Of a stretch of 47,888 bases of DNA, positions 15,617 to 24,807 are shown one piece after another; the first letter of the stretch is position 1; every line of letters begins with the position of its first letter. Under the pieces are notes generated by a model. That model was not told the origin of the DNA and did no database searches. It was given only the letters and a program-made list of their open reading frames with translations. The position numbers and the translations under genes were made by a program. This DNA comes from NAT127 sp041655035 (lineage in GTDB: Bacteria > Pseudomonadota > Gammaproteobacteria > Pseudomonadales > Porticoccaceae). Where the stretch lies: contig JBAZCN010000010.1 of NCBI GenBank assembly GCA_041655035.1, forward strand, positions 1-47,888, in the 5' to 3' direction.

Positions 15617-16767
15617 CAGCGGTCCTCCCGCAGCGATTCGAGGATGTCGATGGCCTGCTCCGGCCTTCTGTAGATATCGGCGCTCTCGGCGAACAGGGCG
15701 CCGCGCCGGTGCCATTCAGTCGCGGGCACCGCCAGCAACTCACGCACGGCTCCGGCTATTTGTCCGGCCGTGCTGTCGTCGTCGATGACCAGCCCCATGT
15801 CGCCGTCCGCCACGTAGTGCGAGTAACCGCAGGTGCGGGTGGCGATTACCGGCAGGCCGGCGACCATCGCCTCCAGCAGGGCGTTGCCGGTGTTTTCCCG
15901 GTACGCGGGGTGGAGCAGCAGGTCGGCGGCCTGGAGGATGGCCGGCACATCGTCGCGCCCGCCGAGAAAATGGACATGGTCCGCCACTCCTTCGCGGGAT
16001 GCCAGCGCGCGGAACGGGCCGCTGCGATCCTCACCGACCACCAGCAGGTGGCAGCCCCGACCCTGGCGGTGCAGGGCGCCGAGGGCGCGGATACTGCGGT
16101 CGAGCCCCTTGGTGCGAAAACCCGAGCCGAGGGCGAGCAGCAGTTCATCGCCGGCGCCAAAGCCCAGCGCCGCGCGGGTGTTGGCGGCGATGGCCCGGTG
16201 ATCATCCGGCGCCCGGCGGTTGCGGGCGATGCCCGGCACCAGGGTATGGAAGCGCGCCGGCTGAGTGCCGTAATGGGCGATGTAGCTGGGCCGCTCCCGG
16301 GGCGAGACTTCGAGGATATGGGTGGCGCTGTCCCGGCCAAATACCGCCTGCTCGAACGCCAGGTAGGTGCGGGTGCGGGGGCTCAGGCGATACACCCAGC
16401 TCCGCTGGTTGACGGCTTTTTCGGCAAAACAGGGGTCGGCGGCATAGTAGGCGTCGAGCCCCGGCAATTTGATGAAACCCACCACCAGATCGCTACCGGC
16501 GCCGTCCAGCCAGGCCGCCGCGCCGCGGGCGAACGCCGCCAGGCGGGCGTGATTGCCAATGCCCCCGGCGGCAATCGGCACCACCGTAACGCCGTCGGGA
16601 ATGTCGCCTTCCCAGCGGTGGCAGAGCGCGGTTACCCGGTGGCCGCGGGCGGCGGCCTCGCGGGCCATGGTCAGCATATTGCGCTGCTGGCCGCCGTAGG
16701 GGAAATAGCGGTAGATCAGGAAGGCGAGGCTGAGCTTTGCGGGACCCGACGCGGCCGGCGCATTCAT
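15616..16767 (-). CDS. waaG: LPS core glucosyltransferase I (GT4)
   Basis: 383 residues from ATG 16767; upstream in-frame codons lie in waaF and are not used. It has the WaaG start LAFLIYRYFPYGGQQRNML, then KLPGLDAYYAADPCF, ALGSGFRTKGLDRSIRALGA, LLHPAYRENTGNALLEAMVA with the GT4 EX7E motif, and TRTCGYSHYVADGD. It transfers a glucose or related hexose to heptose II of the inner core at the cytoplasmic membrane face. It overlaps waaF by 4 bp (ATGA) and waaP by 1 bp. Confidence 0.94.
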   Translation of the reverse strand: MNAPAASGPAKLSLAFLIYRYFPYGGQQRNMLTMAREAAARGHRVTALCHRWEGDIPDGVTVVPIAAGGIGNHARLAAFARGAAAWLDGAGSDLVVGFIKLPGLDAYYAADPCFAEKAVNQRSWVYRLSPRTRTYLAFEQAVFGRDSATHILEVSPRERPSYIAHYGTQPARFHTLVPGIARNRRAPDDHRAIAANTRAALGFGAGDELLLALGSGFRTKGLDRSIRALGALHRQGRGCHLLVVGEDRSGPFRALASREGVADHVHFLGGRDDVPAILQAADLLLHPAYRENTGNALLEAMVAGLPVIATRTCGYSHYVADGDMGLVIDDDSTAGQIAGAVRELLAVPATEWHRRGALFAESADIYRRPEQAIDILESLREDR

Positions 16768-17822
16768 GGCGATGGCACGCTGCTGTCGGGGGCCGGCGGC
16801 GCGAGCAGGTCGTCCAGTGCCGCCAGGATACGCTGCGGTGGAATATCCACCAGGCATTTGAGGTGGCCGAGGGGGCATTCGCGCTGGAAACAGGGGCCGC
16901 AGTCCACCGGGATGGACAGCACGGCCACATCCCGCGCCAGGGGCGGTGTGAAGCGCGGCGAAGTGGAGCCGTACAGCACCACCAGCGGGCGGGCCAGCGC
17001 CGCGGCGATGTGCATCAGCCCCGAATCGTTGCTCACCACCGCCGAGGCCAGCGACATCAGGTCGATGGCCTCGGCCAGCTGCGTTTCACCGGCGAGGATC
17101 CGGCAGTGCTCCCGGGCGGCGCCAGTGGCGTCGACCAGAGCCTCGGCCACCGCGCGATCGTTTGCCGAGCCGAACACCCACACCTGCCAGCCGCGCTCGA
17201 CCAGTGCCGCCGCCACCGCGGCGTAATGCCCTTCGGGCCAGCGCTTGGCGGGGCCGAACTCGGCGCCCGGGCACAGCGCCAGCACCGGCCGGGCGCTATC
17301 GAGCCCGAACCGCGCCAGCAGCGCCGGGATACCGGCCTCGTCGACCTTCAGGGTGGGAAACGGCGCGCGCACGGGATTGCTGAAGCCGGCGGGAAACGCC
17401 AGGGCGTTGAAGCGCTGCACCATCAGCGGATAGCGTCGCGGGTCGAGCTTGCGGATATCGTTGAGCAGGCCGAAACGCATTTCGCCGCGCCATCCGGTGC
17501 GCACCGGGATGCGGGCGAAAAGCGGGATCAGCGCCGACTTCAGGGAATTGGGCAGGACGATGGCCTGGTCGTACTGCCCGGCGAGCGAGCGGCCGAGGCG
17601 CCAGCGCGCGCCGATCGCGACGCGGCCGTGCCCCACCGGCATGTCGATGGCGCGGCGCACGCCCGGCATCCGCGCCAGCAGCGGCCCGCTCCAGGCGGGG
17701 GCGAGGACGTCGATGACGGCGCCGGGGTGGCGCTCGCCGAGCACTTGCACCAGCGAGTGTGCCATCACCATGTCCCCCACCCAGGAGGGACCGATGATCA
17801 GGACCCGCCGTCCGGCCGCCAT
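16764..17822 (-). CDS. waaF: LPS heptosyltransferase II
   Basis: 352 residues from ATG 17822 (MAAGRRVLIIGPSWVGDMVM). GT9 motifs: LCPGAEFGPAKRWPEGHYA, AVVSNDSGLMHIAAAL, VLYGSTSPRFTPPL, and the Cys-rich CGPCFQRECPLGHLKCL near the end. It adds the second heptose to the inner core. It follows ilvE with a 1-bp gap, the same ilvE-waaF junction as in Pseudomonas, and overlaps waaG. Confidence 0.95.
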   Translation of the reverse strand: MAAGRRVLIIGPSWVGDMVMAHSLVQVLGERHPGAVIDVLAPAWSGPLLARMPGVRRAIDMPVGHGRVAIGARWRLGRSLAGQYDQAIVLPNSLKSALIPLFARIPVRTGWRGEMRFGLLNDIRKLDPRRYPLMVQRFNALAFPAGFSNPVRAPFPTLKVDEAGIPALLARFGLDSARPVLALCPGAEFGPAKRWPEGHYAAVAAALVERGWQVWVFGSANDRAVAEALVDATGAAREHCRILAGETQLAEAIDLMSLASAVVSNDSGLMHIAAALARPLVVLYGSTSPRFTPPLARDVAVLSIPVDCGPCFQRECPLGHLKCLVDIPPQRILAALDDLLAPPAPDSSVPSP

Positions 17823-17823
17823 T

Positions 17824-18750
17824 TCAGGCGATGGGCGCCAGCCACTCCGGATGCACTGAGTGGCGACCGTAGACCACGTCGAAATACAGGTTCTGCAACA
17901 CCGTGGTGATCGGGCCGCGGCTGCCACAGCCGATCACCCGGTTGTCCACTTCGCGGATCGGCGTGACTTCCGCGGCGGTGCCGGTAAAGAACGCCTCGTC
18001 CGCGATATAGACTTCGTCGCGGGTGATACGTTTTTCCCGCACCTCGTAGCCGGCCTCGGCGGCCAGCACGAAGATGGTCTTGCGGGTGATGCCGTCGAGG
18101 CAGGCGCCCAGGTCCGGGGTGTAGAGGATGCCGTCCTTGACGATGAAGATATTCTCGCCGCTGCCTTCCGCCACGAAGCCGTGGGCGTCGAGCAGCATCG
18201 CCTCGTCGTAGCCGCACTGCACCGCTTCGCGCAGCGCCAGCATGGAATTGATGTACTGGCCGTTGGCCTTGGCCTTGACCATGGAGATATTGGGGTGGTG
18301 GCGGGTATAGGACGAGGTGCGGATGCGGATGCCCTTCTCCAGACCCTCATCCCCCAGGTAGGCAGGCCATTCCCAGGCGGCGACGATCACATGGGTCTTG
18401 AGACTGTCGGCGCGCAGCCCCATGCCTTCGGAGCCGAGAAAGGCCATCGGCCGCAGATACCCGTCCGCCAGGCTGTTTTCACGCAACACCTGCTTGTGGG
18501 CCTCGTTGACGATGTCCTTGTCCCAGGGCATGTTCATGCCCATGATCTTGGCGGAGTTGAACAGCCGGTCGGTGTGCTCCTGGAGGCGGAAAATACAGGT
18601 ACCGCGATCGGCGGTGTTGTAGGCGCGCACACCTTCGAACACCCCCATGCCGTAGTGCAGGGTGTGGGTCAGCACATGGACCTTCGCATCCCGCCACGGC
18701 ACCAGTTCGCCATCCACCCAGATTACGCCGTCGCGATCGGCAAAGGACAT
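17824..18750 (-). CDS. ilvE: Branched-chain amino acid aminotransferase
   Basis: 308 residues, a fold-type IV PLP aminotransferase. It has HTLHYGMGVFEGVRAY, the PLP Lys in VKAKANGQYINS, LDAHGFVAEGSGENIF, and FTGTAAEVTPIREVD near the C-terminus. It converts 2-oxo acids to Leu, Ile and Val with glutamate. ATG 18750 has GAGGAGAG 5 nt upstream; the in-frame TTG at 18765 lies within that ribosome site and is rejected. It lies 24 bp after glnE. Confidence 0.95.
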   Translation of the reverse strand: MSFADRDGVIWVDGELVPWRDAKVHVLTHTLHYGMGVFEGVRAYNTADRGTCIFRLQEHTDRLFNSAKIMGMNMPWDKDIVNEAHKQVLRENSLADGYLRPMAFLGSEGMGLRADSLKTHVIVAAWEWPAYLGDEGLEKGIRIRTSSYTRHHPNISMVKAKANGQYINSMLALREAVQCGYDEAMLLDAHGFVAEGSGENIFIVKDGILYTPDLGACLDGITRKTIFVLAAEAGYEVREKRITRDEVYIADEAFFTGTAAEVTPIREVDNRVIGCGSRGPITTVLQNLYFDVVYGRHSVHPEWLAPIA

Positions 18751-18774
18751 CGGTTCTCTCCTCAAAAAACAGTG

Positions 18775-21684
18775 TTAATGTGTCAGCAGGCGCCGGTAGA
18801 TGGCGGTCACTGCCTGAATATGTTCAGCAAAAAGCGCCTCCGGCACGACCGCTGGACGCTTTTGCAACTGCAAACGGTGAGTGGCGGAACGATAGGCGAT
18901 ATAAGCCTCGCGCAGGACCTCGGCAGCGCTGGGCGTCAGCAGCCGGTGGCGTTCGAGGTCGTCGAGGATACGCATGTTGTCAGTCCAGCGTGTCAATTCC
19001 GGTATCCGACTGGCCCAGGCCAAGACTGCGAATTGAACCATAAATTCAATATCGACGATACCTCCCGGGTCCTGCTTGAGGTTGAATTCATCCGTGCTCG
19101 GCGCCGAACCGAGATGGTCGCGCATCTTGCCGCGCATCTCGGCCACCTCGTCGCGCAGGAGCTGTTCCTCCCGGGGCTTGGCCAGCACCTCCCGGCGCAC
19201 CGCCTCGAACAGCTCGGCGATGGCCGGATCGCCCGCCACCGGTCGCGCCCGCACCAGCGCCTGGTGCTCCCAGGTCCAGGCATTCTCGCGCTGATATTTG
19301 GCAAAGGCGCTGATCGGCGCCACCAGCATGCCGGAATTGCCATTGGGCCGCAGCCGCATGTCGACGTCGTACAGGGCGCCGGAAACCATCTGGGTAGTGA
19401 GGATATGGATCACCCGCTGGCCGAGGCGCACGAAGAATGTCGCGTTGTCTATCGGCTTGTCGCCATCGCTGGTCAGATTGGGATTGGCGTTGTGGATGAA
19501 CACCAGATCGAGGTCCGAGCCGTGGCCGAGCTCGATGCCGCCGAGCTTGCCGTAACCCACCACCAGCATACCCGGCTCGGGATCGCCCGGCTGCGCGCGG
19601 CCCGGGCGGCCGTGGCGCACTATCATCCACTCCCAGGCGAGAGCCAGCACATGGTCGAGGATCACCTCGGCGAGCCAGGTGAGATTGTCGCTCACCTTCA
19701 TCACCGGCAGCGCGCCGGTTACCTCGCAGGCGGCGATGCGCAGGCTGTGGGCGCGGCGGAAATAACGCAGCGCCTCCATTTGCGCCTCGAGATCATCGGC
19801 AGCGATGCGCAACACCTGCTGGCGCAGATCCTGGCCGATGCTGTCCTTGTCGGCCAGACTGTAGAGCGTGCGCGGATCGAGCAGTTCGTCCAGCAGTGCC
19901 GGGTAGCGGCTGATCTGCTCGGCGATCCAGGCGCTCTCGCCGCACAGCCGCACCAGCTGGCGCAGCGCATCGGGGTTCTCGATCAGCAGCACCAGATAGG
20001 CGCTGCGGCGGACGATACCCTGTACCAACGGCAGAATGCGCAACAAAATCGCACCGCCGTCCGGCCATTCGCCGCAGGCGGCGACCAGCAGCGGCATAAA
20101 GGTGTCGATGCGGTTGCGCACGCCGGCCGCCATGCCCCGCACCGCGCGGCTGGAGCGCAGTGCCAGCAATTCCCGCGCCAGGGCGTCGGTGTCACGGTAG
20201 CCCAACTGGGCGAGATCGGCGCTGATCCCGGCCGCGTCGCCGGCCAGCCACAGGGTGCGGGCGAGTTGCAGGCTTTCGGACTCATCGCGGCCTTCCACCG
20301 GCTCGCTGACGATATCGGCAAAGACCCTGTGGACCAGTGCGCGGTGGCGTTCGAGCCCGGCGGCAAACTCCTCCCAAGTGGAGAAGCCCATGATCCCGGC
20401 AATGACCTCGCGGGTCGCGGCGGGTTCCGGCAGCTGCTGGGTCTGTTGGTCGCGATGACCCTGGAGCGCGTGCTCGCTGTCCCGCAGGAACAGGTAGGCC
20501 CGCCACAACTCGGCGCTCACCCCGGCGGGCAAGAGGCCATCGCTGTCCAGAATGGGCAGGATATTCTGTAGTTCCGGGTTGCGGAAGCGACCATCCTTGC
20601 CGCCGCGAATCAACTGGAAGGCCTGGGCGATGAATTCCACCTCGCGAATGCCGCCCGCTCCCTTCTTGATGTCCGCATCCATGCCCAGGCGCTGCACTTC
20701 GCGGTTGATCATCGCCTTCATGTCGCGCAGCGATTGGATGGCGCTGAAATCGATGTATTTGCGGTAGGTAAACGGCCGCAGGATGGCCATCAGCCGCTCG
20801 GCCGCCCGGCGCTCACCGGCCACCACCCGGGCCTTGACCATGGCGTAGCGCTCCCAGTCGCGGGCCTGGGTCTGGTAGTAATCCTCCATGGCATCGAAAT
20901 TGAGCACCAGGGCGCCGCTCTGGCCGTAGGGCCGCAGGCGCATGTCGACCCGGAACACGAAGCCGTCGACGGTCTTGTTGTCGAGGGCCTGGATCAGCTT
21001 CTGCCCGAGCTTGATGAAGAATTCCTGGTTGCTGATCTGGCGCCGGCCGCCGACCGTCTCGCCGCCCTCGGGAAAGGTAAAGATCAGGTCGATATCCGAG
21101 GAGACATTGAGCTCGTAGGCGCCCATTTTGCCCATGCCGATCACCACCAGCTGCTGGGCGCGGCCAGTGGTCTTGCCGATGGGCGTGCCGAAACCCTCCG
21201 CCAGCAGCGGCTGGAGAAAATCCAGGCTGCCCTGGATGCAGGCTTCCGCCAGGCGGGTGGTATCGCCAGTGGTTTCCAGGGTCGCGGCAAGCCGGGTGAA
21301 GTCGCGCCACAGGATGCGCACCATCTCGCGCTGGCGGAACTGGCGCAAACGCCGGTGCAGATCCGCTTCACCGGCCACCGCTGCCAGCACCGCGGCCAGA
21401 CCGTTGCGGTAATCCTCGGGCCCGTAGCTGCGTTCCAGATCGCCGCTCTCCACCAGTTCGCGGAACAGCCCGGGGCGGGTGACACAGGTGTCCGCCACGA
21501 ACAGGCTGCCGCCCCACACCTGGGTGAACTGCCGGGCAAACGACGGCGCCGCCAGGCGGGTGGCCAGCCAGGCGCCCTCCTCCCCCTGCCGCTCCAGATA
21601 ACGGGCGAGGCCCTGGCGGGCATTGTCGACGAGGGCCTGCGGCAGCGCCGTGTCCGACAGCAGTGGTGCGCTGGTATCAATCAT
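18775..21684 (-). CDS. glnE: Bifunctional glutamine synthetase adenylyltransferase/deadenylase
   Basis: 969 residues, near the usual length for GlnE. Two nucleotidyltransferase halves are visible: the N-terminal adenylyl-removing domain with VIGMGKMGAYELNVSSDIDL, and the C-terminal adenylylating domain with VGYGKLGGIELGHGSDLDLV. A GAGGIREVEFIAQ segment and its counterpart DPGGIVDIEFMVQ follow each. It controls glutamine synthetase by reversible adenylylation in response to PII and glutamine. Its start overlaps the preceding ATPase gene by 8 bp. Confidence 0.96.
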   Translation of the reverse strand: MIDTSAPLLSDTALPQALVDNARQGLARYLERQGEEGAWLATRLAAPSFARQFTQVWGGSLFVADTCVTRPGLFRELVESGDLERSYGPEDYRNGLAAVLAAVAGEADLHRRLRQFRQREMVRILWRDFTRLAATLETTGDTTRLAEACIQGSLDFLQPLLAEGFGTPIGKTTGRAQQLVVIGMGKMGAYELNVSSDIDLIFTFPEGGETVGGRRQISNQEFFIKLGQKLIQALDNKTVDGFVFRVDMRLRPYGQSGALVLNFDAMEDYYQTQARDWERYAMVKARVVAGERRAAERLMAILRPFTYRKYIDFSAIQSLRDMKAMINREVQRLGMDADIKKGAGGIREVEFIAQAFQLIRGGKDGRFRNPELQNILPILDSDGLLPAGVSAELWRAYLFLRDSEHALQGHRDQQTQQLPEPAATREVIAGIMGFSTWEEFAAGLERHRALVHRVFADIVSEPVEGRDESESLQLARTLWLAGDAAGISADLAQLGYRDTDALARELLALRSSRAVRGMAAGVRNRIDTFMPLLVAACGEWPDGGAILLRILPLVQGIVRRSAYLVLLIENPDALRQLVRLCGESAWIAEQISRYPALLDELLDPRTLYSLADKDSIGQDLRQQVLRIAADDLEAQMEALRYFRRAHSLRIAACEVTGALPVMKVSDNLTWLAEVILDHVLALAWEWMIVRHGRPGRAQPGDPEPGMLVVGYGKLGGIELGHGSDLDLVFIHNANPNLTSDGDKPIDNATFFVRLGQRVIHILTTQMVSGALYDVDMRLRPNGNSGMLVAPISAFAKYQRENAWTWEHQALVRARPVAGDPAIAELFEAVRREVLAKPREEQLLRDEVAEMRGKMRDHLGSAPSTDEFNLKQDPGGIVDIEFMVQFAVLAWASRIPELTRWTDNMRILDDLERHRLLTPSAAEVLREAYIAYRSATHRLQLQKRPAVVPEALFAEHIQAVTAIYRRLLTH

Positions 21685-23455
21685 TGTCAGGAGTCACTCG
21701 GAATATCTCCTCGATGGCGGTAACGCCCGCGGCGACCTTCTGGGCGCCGGACAGGCGCAGGCTGTGCATGCCTTCCTTCATAGCCTGCGCCCGCAGCCTG
21801 GCGATGTCGCAGTCGGCGTTGACCAGGCCCTTCAGGGTCGCGGACATGGGCATGATTTCGTAGAGGCCGACGCGCCCCAGGTAGCCGGTGTTCCGGCACT
21901 CCAGGCAGCCCGCCGGCTGGCAGGCCTCGACCGGCGCCGGGATCTTCCAGGGGCTGACCAGCTGTTGCCACAGCGCCTCGTCCACCGCGGTCTTTTCCTT
22001 GCAATGGGGGCACAGCTGGCGCACCAGGCGCTGGGCCATGACGCCATTCAGGGTCACCCGGAGCAGGTGGGCCGGCACACCGAGATCGAGCAGGCGGGTG
22101 ATGGCGGTGGGCGCATCGTTGGTGTGCAGGGTCGACAGCACCAGGTGGCCGGTGAGCGCCGCCTGGGTGGCCATCTCCGCGGTGGTCAGGTCGCGGATCT
22201 CGCCGACCATGATGATGTCGGGGTCCTGGCGCATCAGGGTGCGGATGCCCGCGGCGAAATCGAAATCGATGTTGGTCTGCACCTGGGTCTGGTTGAAGGC
22301 CGCCTCCACCATCTCGATGGGGTCCTCGACGGTGCTGACGTTGACTTCCTCGGTGGCCAGTTGCCTCAGGGTGGAGTAGAGGGTCGTGGTCTTGCCCGAC
22401 CCGGTAGGGCCGGTGACCAGCACGATGCCGTGGGCGCGGCCGGTCATCCGCTGCCAGTGCTCGCGGTCGCCAGCGCTGAGGCCGAGATCGACGAAGCTGC
22501 GCAGCAACACCTGCGGATCGAAGATACGCATCACCAGCTTTTCGCCAAAGGTCGTGGGCAGGGTCGACAGGCGCAACTCCACCTCGTCGCCTTCCGGCGT
22601 CCTGGTCTTTACCCGACCGTCCTGGGGGCGGCGCTTTTCGGCCACATTCATCCGCCCGAGGATCTTGATGCGGCTGACCATGGCGGTCATCACCTGGGCC
22701 GGCAATTCGTAGACCAGGTGCAGCACCCCGTCGATGCGAAAGCGGATCCTGCCCTTGTCGCGGCGCGGTTCGATATGGATGTCGCTGGCCCGCTGGTCGA
22801 AGGCGTACTGGAGCAGCCAGTCGACGATATTGACGATATGCTGGTCCTGGGCATCCGGATCCTTGAGGGAGCCGAGTTCGAACAACTGCTCGACATTGGT
22901 GACCGCGGTGCGACTTTCGCCACCCTGCTGGCGGCCCGCGCCCAGCACCGAACGGGACAGGGTATAGAATTCGACCATGTATTTCTGGATGTCGGCGGGA
23001 CTGGCCACCACCCGCACGACCCTTTTGCGCGTGGCTTGCTCGAGCCCCTCCACCCAGGAGGTGGCGAAGGGTTGCGCGCAGGCGATCACCACCCGCTCCT
23101 TGTCGGCATCGACACAGAGGATCTGGTGGCGCCGGGCAAACTCGAACGACATCACCGCGGTGATCGCCTGGACATTGGTTCTCAGCGGATCGATATGCCA
23201 CAGCGGCAGATCGGCCTTGCCCGCCAGCCACTGGCACAGAGCCTCGGCCTCCAGCTTGCGCCCGGGCTGCCCGGCATTCTCCGCCTGCTGGGTGGCGATA
23301 TAAGCGAGGGGATGCATCAGCGACTGTTCGCGGCTGCGGGCCTGGCCGCTGATCAGGTTGGCGGCGCGCCGATCCAGCAGCCCGTCCGCCACCAGATCGT
23401 TGAGCACTGCGGGAAGATCCAGCAAGCGCTCACTTTGCCCCCCCTTGGAAACCAT
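21677..23455 (-). CDS. GspE/PulE/PilB-family secretion ATPase
   Basis: 592 residues from ATG 23455, which follows GGGGGT; TTG-type upstream starts are less likely. It has an N-terminal MshEN-like domain, then DQHIVNIVDWLLQYAFDQRA, ASDIHIEPRRDKG, Walker A GPTGSGKTTTLYS, the Asp box, Walker B RQDPDIIMVGEIRD, the His box TGHLVLSTLHTNDA, and a zinc site with CPHC and CLEC. This class drives type II secretion or type IV pilus assembly. It is an orphan: no gspD-M or pil genes lie nearby, and it is cotranscribed with glnE-ilvE-waa. Confidence 0.9.
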   Translation of the reverse strand: MVSKGGQSERLLDLPAVLNDLVADGLLDRRAANLISGQARSREQSLMHPLAYIATQQAENAGQPGRKLEAEALCQWLAGKADLPLWHIDPLRTNVQAITAVMSFEFARRHQILCVDADKERVVIACAQPFATSWVEGLEQATRKRVVRVVASPADIQKYMVEFYTLSRSVLGAGRQQGGESRTAVTNVEQLFELGSLKDPDAQDQHIVNIVDWLLQYAFDQRASDIHIEPRRDKGRIRFRIDGVLHLVYELPAQVMTAMVSRIKILGRMNVAEKRRPQDGRVKTRTPEGDEVELRLSTLPTTFGEKLVMRIFDPQVLLRSFVDLGLSAGDREHWQRMTGRAHGIVLVTGPTGSGKTTTLYSTLRQLATEEVNVSTVEDPIEMVEAAFNQTQVQTNIDFDFAAGIRTLMRQDPDIIMVGEIRDLTTAEMATQAALTGHLVLSTLHTNDAPTAITRLLDLGVPAHLLRVTLNGVMAQRLVRQLCPHCKEKTAVDEALWQQLVSPWKIPAPVEACQPAGCLECRNTGYLGRVGLYEIMPMSATLKGLVNADCDIARLRAQAMKEGMHSLRLSGAQKVAAGVTAIEEIFRVTPDND

Positions 23456-23624
23456 ATATACCCCCACCGCGATGACAGTCGATTGTAGGGGAACGGCTTG
23501 CAAACGCCAACGATGGGAGGGGAAAGGCGAGTATCAGCACGCCGCTCGTGCAACAGCCTGCCCCCGGTGGCCGGTGATCATCATCGCCCGGAGGCCGGTG
23601 GCGACGCCTCGCGCCGGGGCGCGC

Positions 23625-24404
23625 TCACTGCCCGGTCCATCGCGGCGGGCGCTTTTCGGCAAAGGCCGCCATGCCTTCGCGGGCGTCCGCCGATTGCAGC
23701 AGCTGCTCGAGACCCTCGGCGGTCAGCGCCCACAGCGTCTCCTCCTGCAGATCGGCGCTCAGCCGCGCCAGTTGCAGGGTGTGCTGCACCGCCAGGGGCG
23801 CATTCTGGGCAATGTCGTCCGCCAGCTGCTGCGCGGCTTCCACCACATCGCCTTCCGCCACGGCATTGATCAAGCCGAGATCCAGCGCCCGCCCGGCCGA
23901 CAGCGTCTGGCCCCGGATCGCCAGCTCGATGGCCAGCGCCCGGGGCAGCGCCCGGGCTATCCGGAAGGCGCCGCCGGCACTGGCCATCAGCCCGCGCTTG
24001 ACCTCCGGCAGGCCGAACTCCGCAGCACCGCCGGCGACACACAGGTCACAGGCCAGCACCAGTTCAAAACCGCCGCCAAAGGCCTTGCCGGCAACCGCCG
24101 CGATCCAGGGTTTGCGGCGCGGCGCCCGCACAAAGCCGGCAAAACCACCGTCCGGCGTGGATAACTCGTCCACCCGCCCGGCGGCCATCTCGGCGAGATC
24201 GGCACCGGCGCAGAAGACATCGCCGCTGGCGGCGAGGATCGCCACCCGCAGTTGCGGGTCGGCCTCCACCCGTTCGACCGCCGCCGCAAGGCCGCGGGTG
24301 ACGGCGCCATTGACCGCATTGCGCTTGGCCACGCGATTGAGGGTCACCAGGGCGACATGATCGTTGATCTTCTCGAAAAGAACTTGCTGCTGGTCAGTGC
24401 TCAT
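23625..24404 (-). CDS. Enoyl-CoA hydratase/isomerase (crotonase) family protein
   Basis: 259 residues from ATG 24404, with AGGAG 7 nt upstream. Crotonase motifs: VALVTLNRVAKRNAVNGA, oxyanion-hole DVFCAGADLAEMA, AGKAFGGGFELVLACDLCVA, and glutamates in AAEFGLPEVKRGLM, a region that aligns with the catalytic Glu of hydratases. It hydrates or isomerises a 2-enoyl-CoA. Upstream is the remnant of an alpha-hydroxyacid dehydrogenase gene, and the GST and indolepyruvate oxidoreductase genes follow that, all leftward. The actual acyl-CoA is unknown. Confidence 0.88.
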   Translation of the reverse strand: MSTDQQQVLFEKINDHVALVTLNRVAKRNAVNGAVTRGLAAAVERVEADPQLRVAILAASGDVFCAGADLAEMAAGRVDELSTPDGGFAGFVRAPRRKPWIAAVAGKAFGGGFELVLACDLCVAGGAAEFGLPEVKRGLMASAGGAFRIARALPRALAIELAIRGQTLSAGRALDLGLINAVAEGDVVEAAQQLADDIAQNAPLAVQHTLQLARLSADLQEETLWALTAEGLEQLLQSADAREGMAAFAEKRPPRWTGQ

Positions 24405-24450
24405 TGAGGACTCCTGAAACCATTGACAACCGGCCATGCCATCGCCGGCC

Positions 24451-24789
24451 CTACATATACACCACCTGGGTGGCCATGAATTCATACCGCCCATGCTTGC
24501 CGTCCGCGCCGTCGATACCGGATTCTTCCAGGCTGGTTGCCGCCATCGTCGACAGGAAATAACCCACCCCGCTTTCTCCGCCTCCCGGGCAACCGCCAGT
24601 TCGCCACCGGGAGGAACAGCCGGGTCATGCCGGTGGAGGCCAGCAGCAGCGGCCAGCGGATATCGCGGCCAAACGGGTGTATTCGTCATCGGCGCCGCCC
24701 TCGATGTAGTGAAACAGCGGGGATGGTAGATAGCGTTTTGCGCCTTGCCTGAAGTCACCCGGGGTTATTGCCTTTTTTTGGGGTGCCAT
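24451..24789 (-). pseudogene. Degraded FMN-dependent alpha-hydroxyacid dehydrogenase (LldD/mandelate dehydrogenase family)
   Basis: From ATG 24789 one frame reads DFRQGAKRYLPSPLFHYIEG and GGADDEYT, the conserved start of the family, then runs to a stop at 24625. The next frame resumes with WPLLLASTGMTRLF, another with PGGELAVAREAEKAG, and a third with YFLSTMAATSLEE. Aligned with the family these are consecutive FMN-domain blocks, but a segment is missing after DDEYT, two frameshifts are needed, and everything after SLEE is gone. The last codons (ending MATQVVYM, stop 24453-24451) do not fit the family and may come from another gene. It is about a third of the usual length. Confidence 0.75.
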
Positions 24790-24807
24790 AAAAACTCGCT
24801 TCGTTAC

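Noticed and set aside
17860..20571. 903-codon plus-strand open frame opposite ilvE and glnE
   Set aside because: His/Gln/Gly-rich translation without motifs; ilvE and glnE on the other strand are unmistakable.
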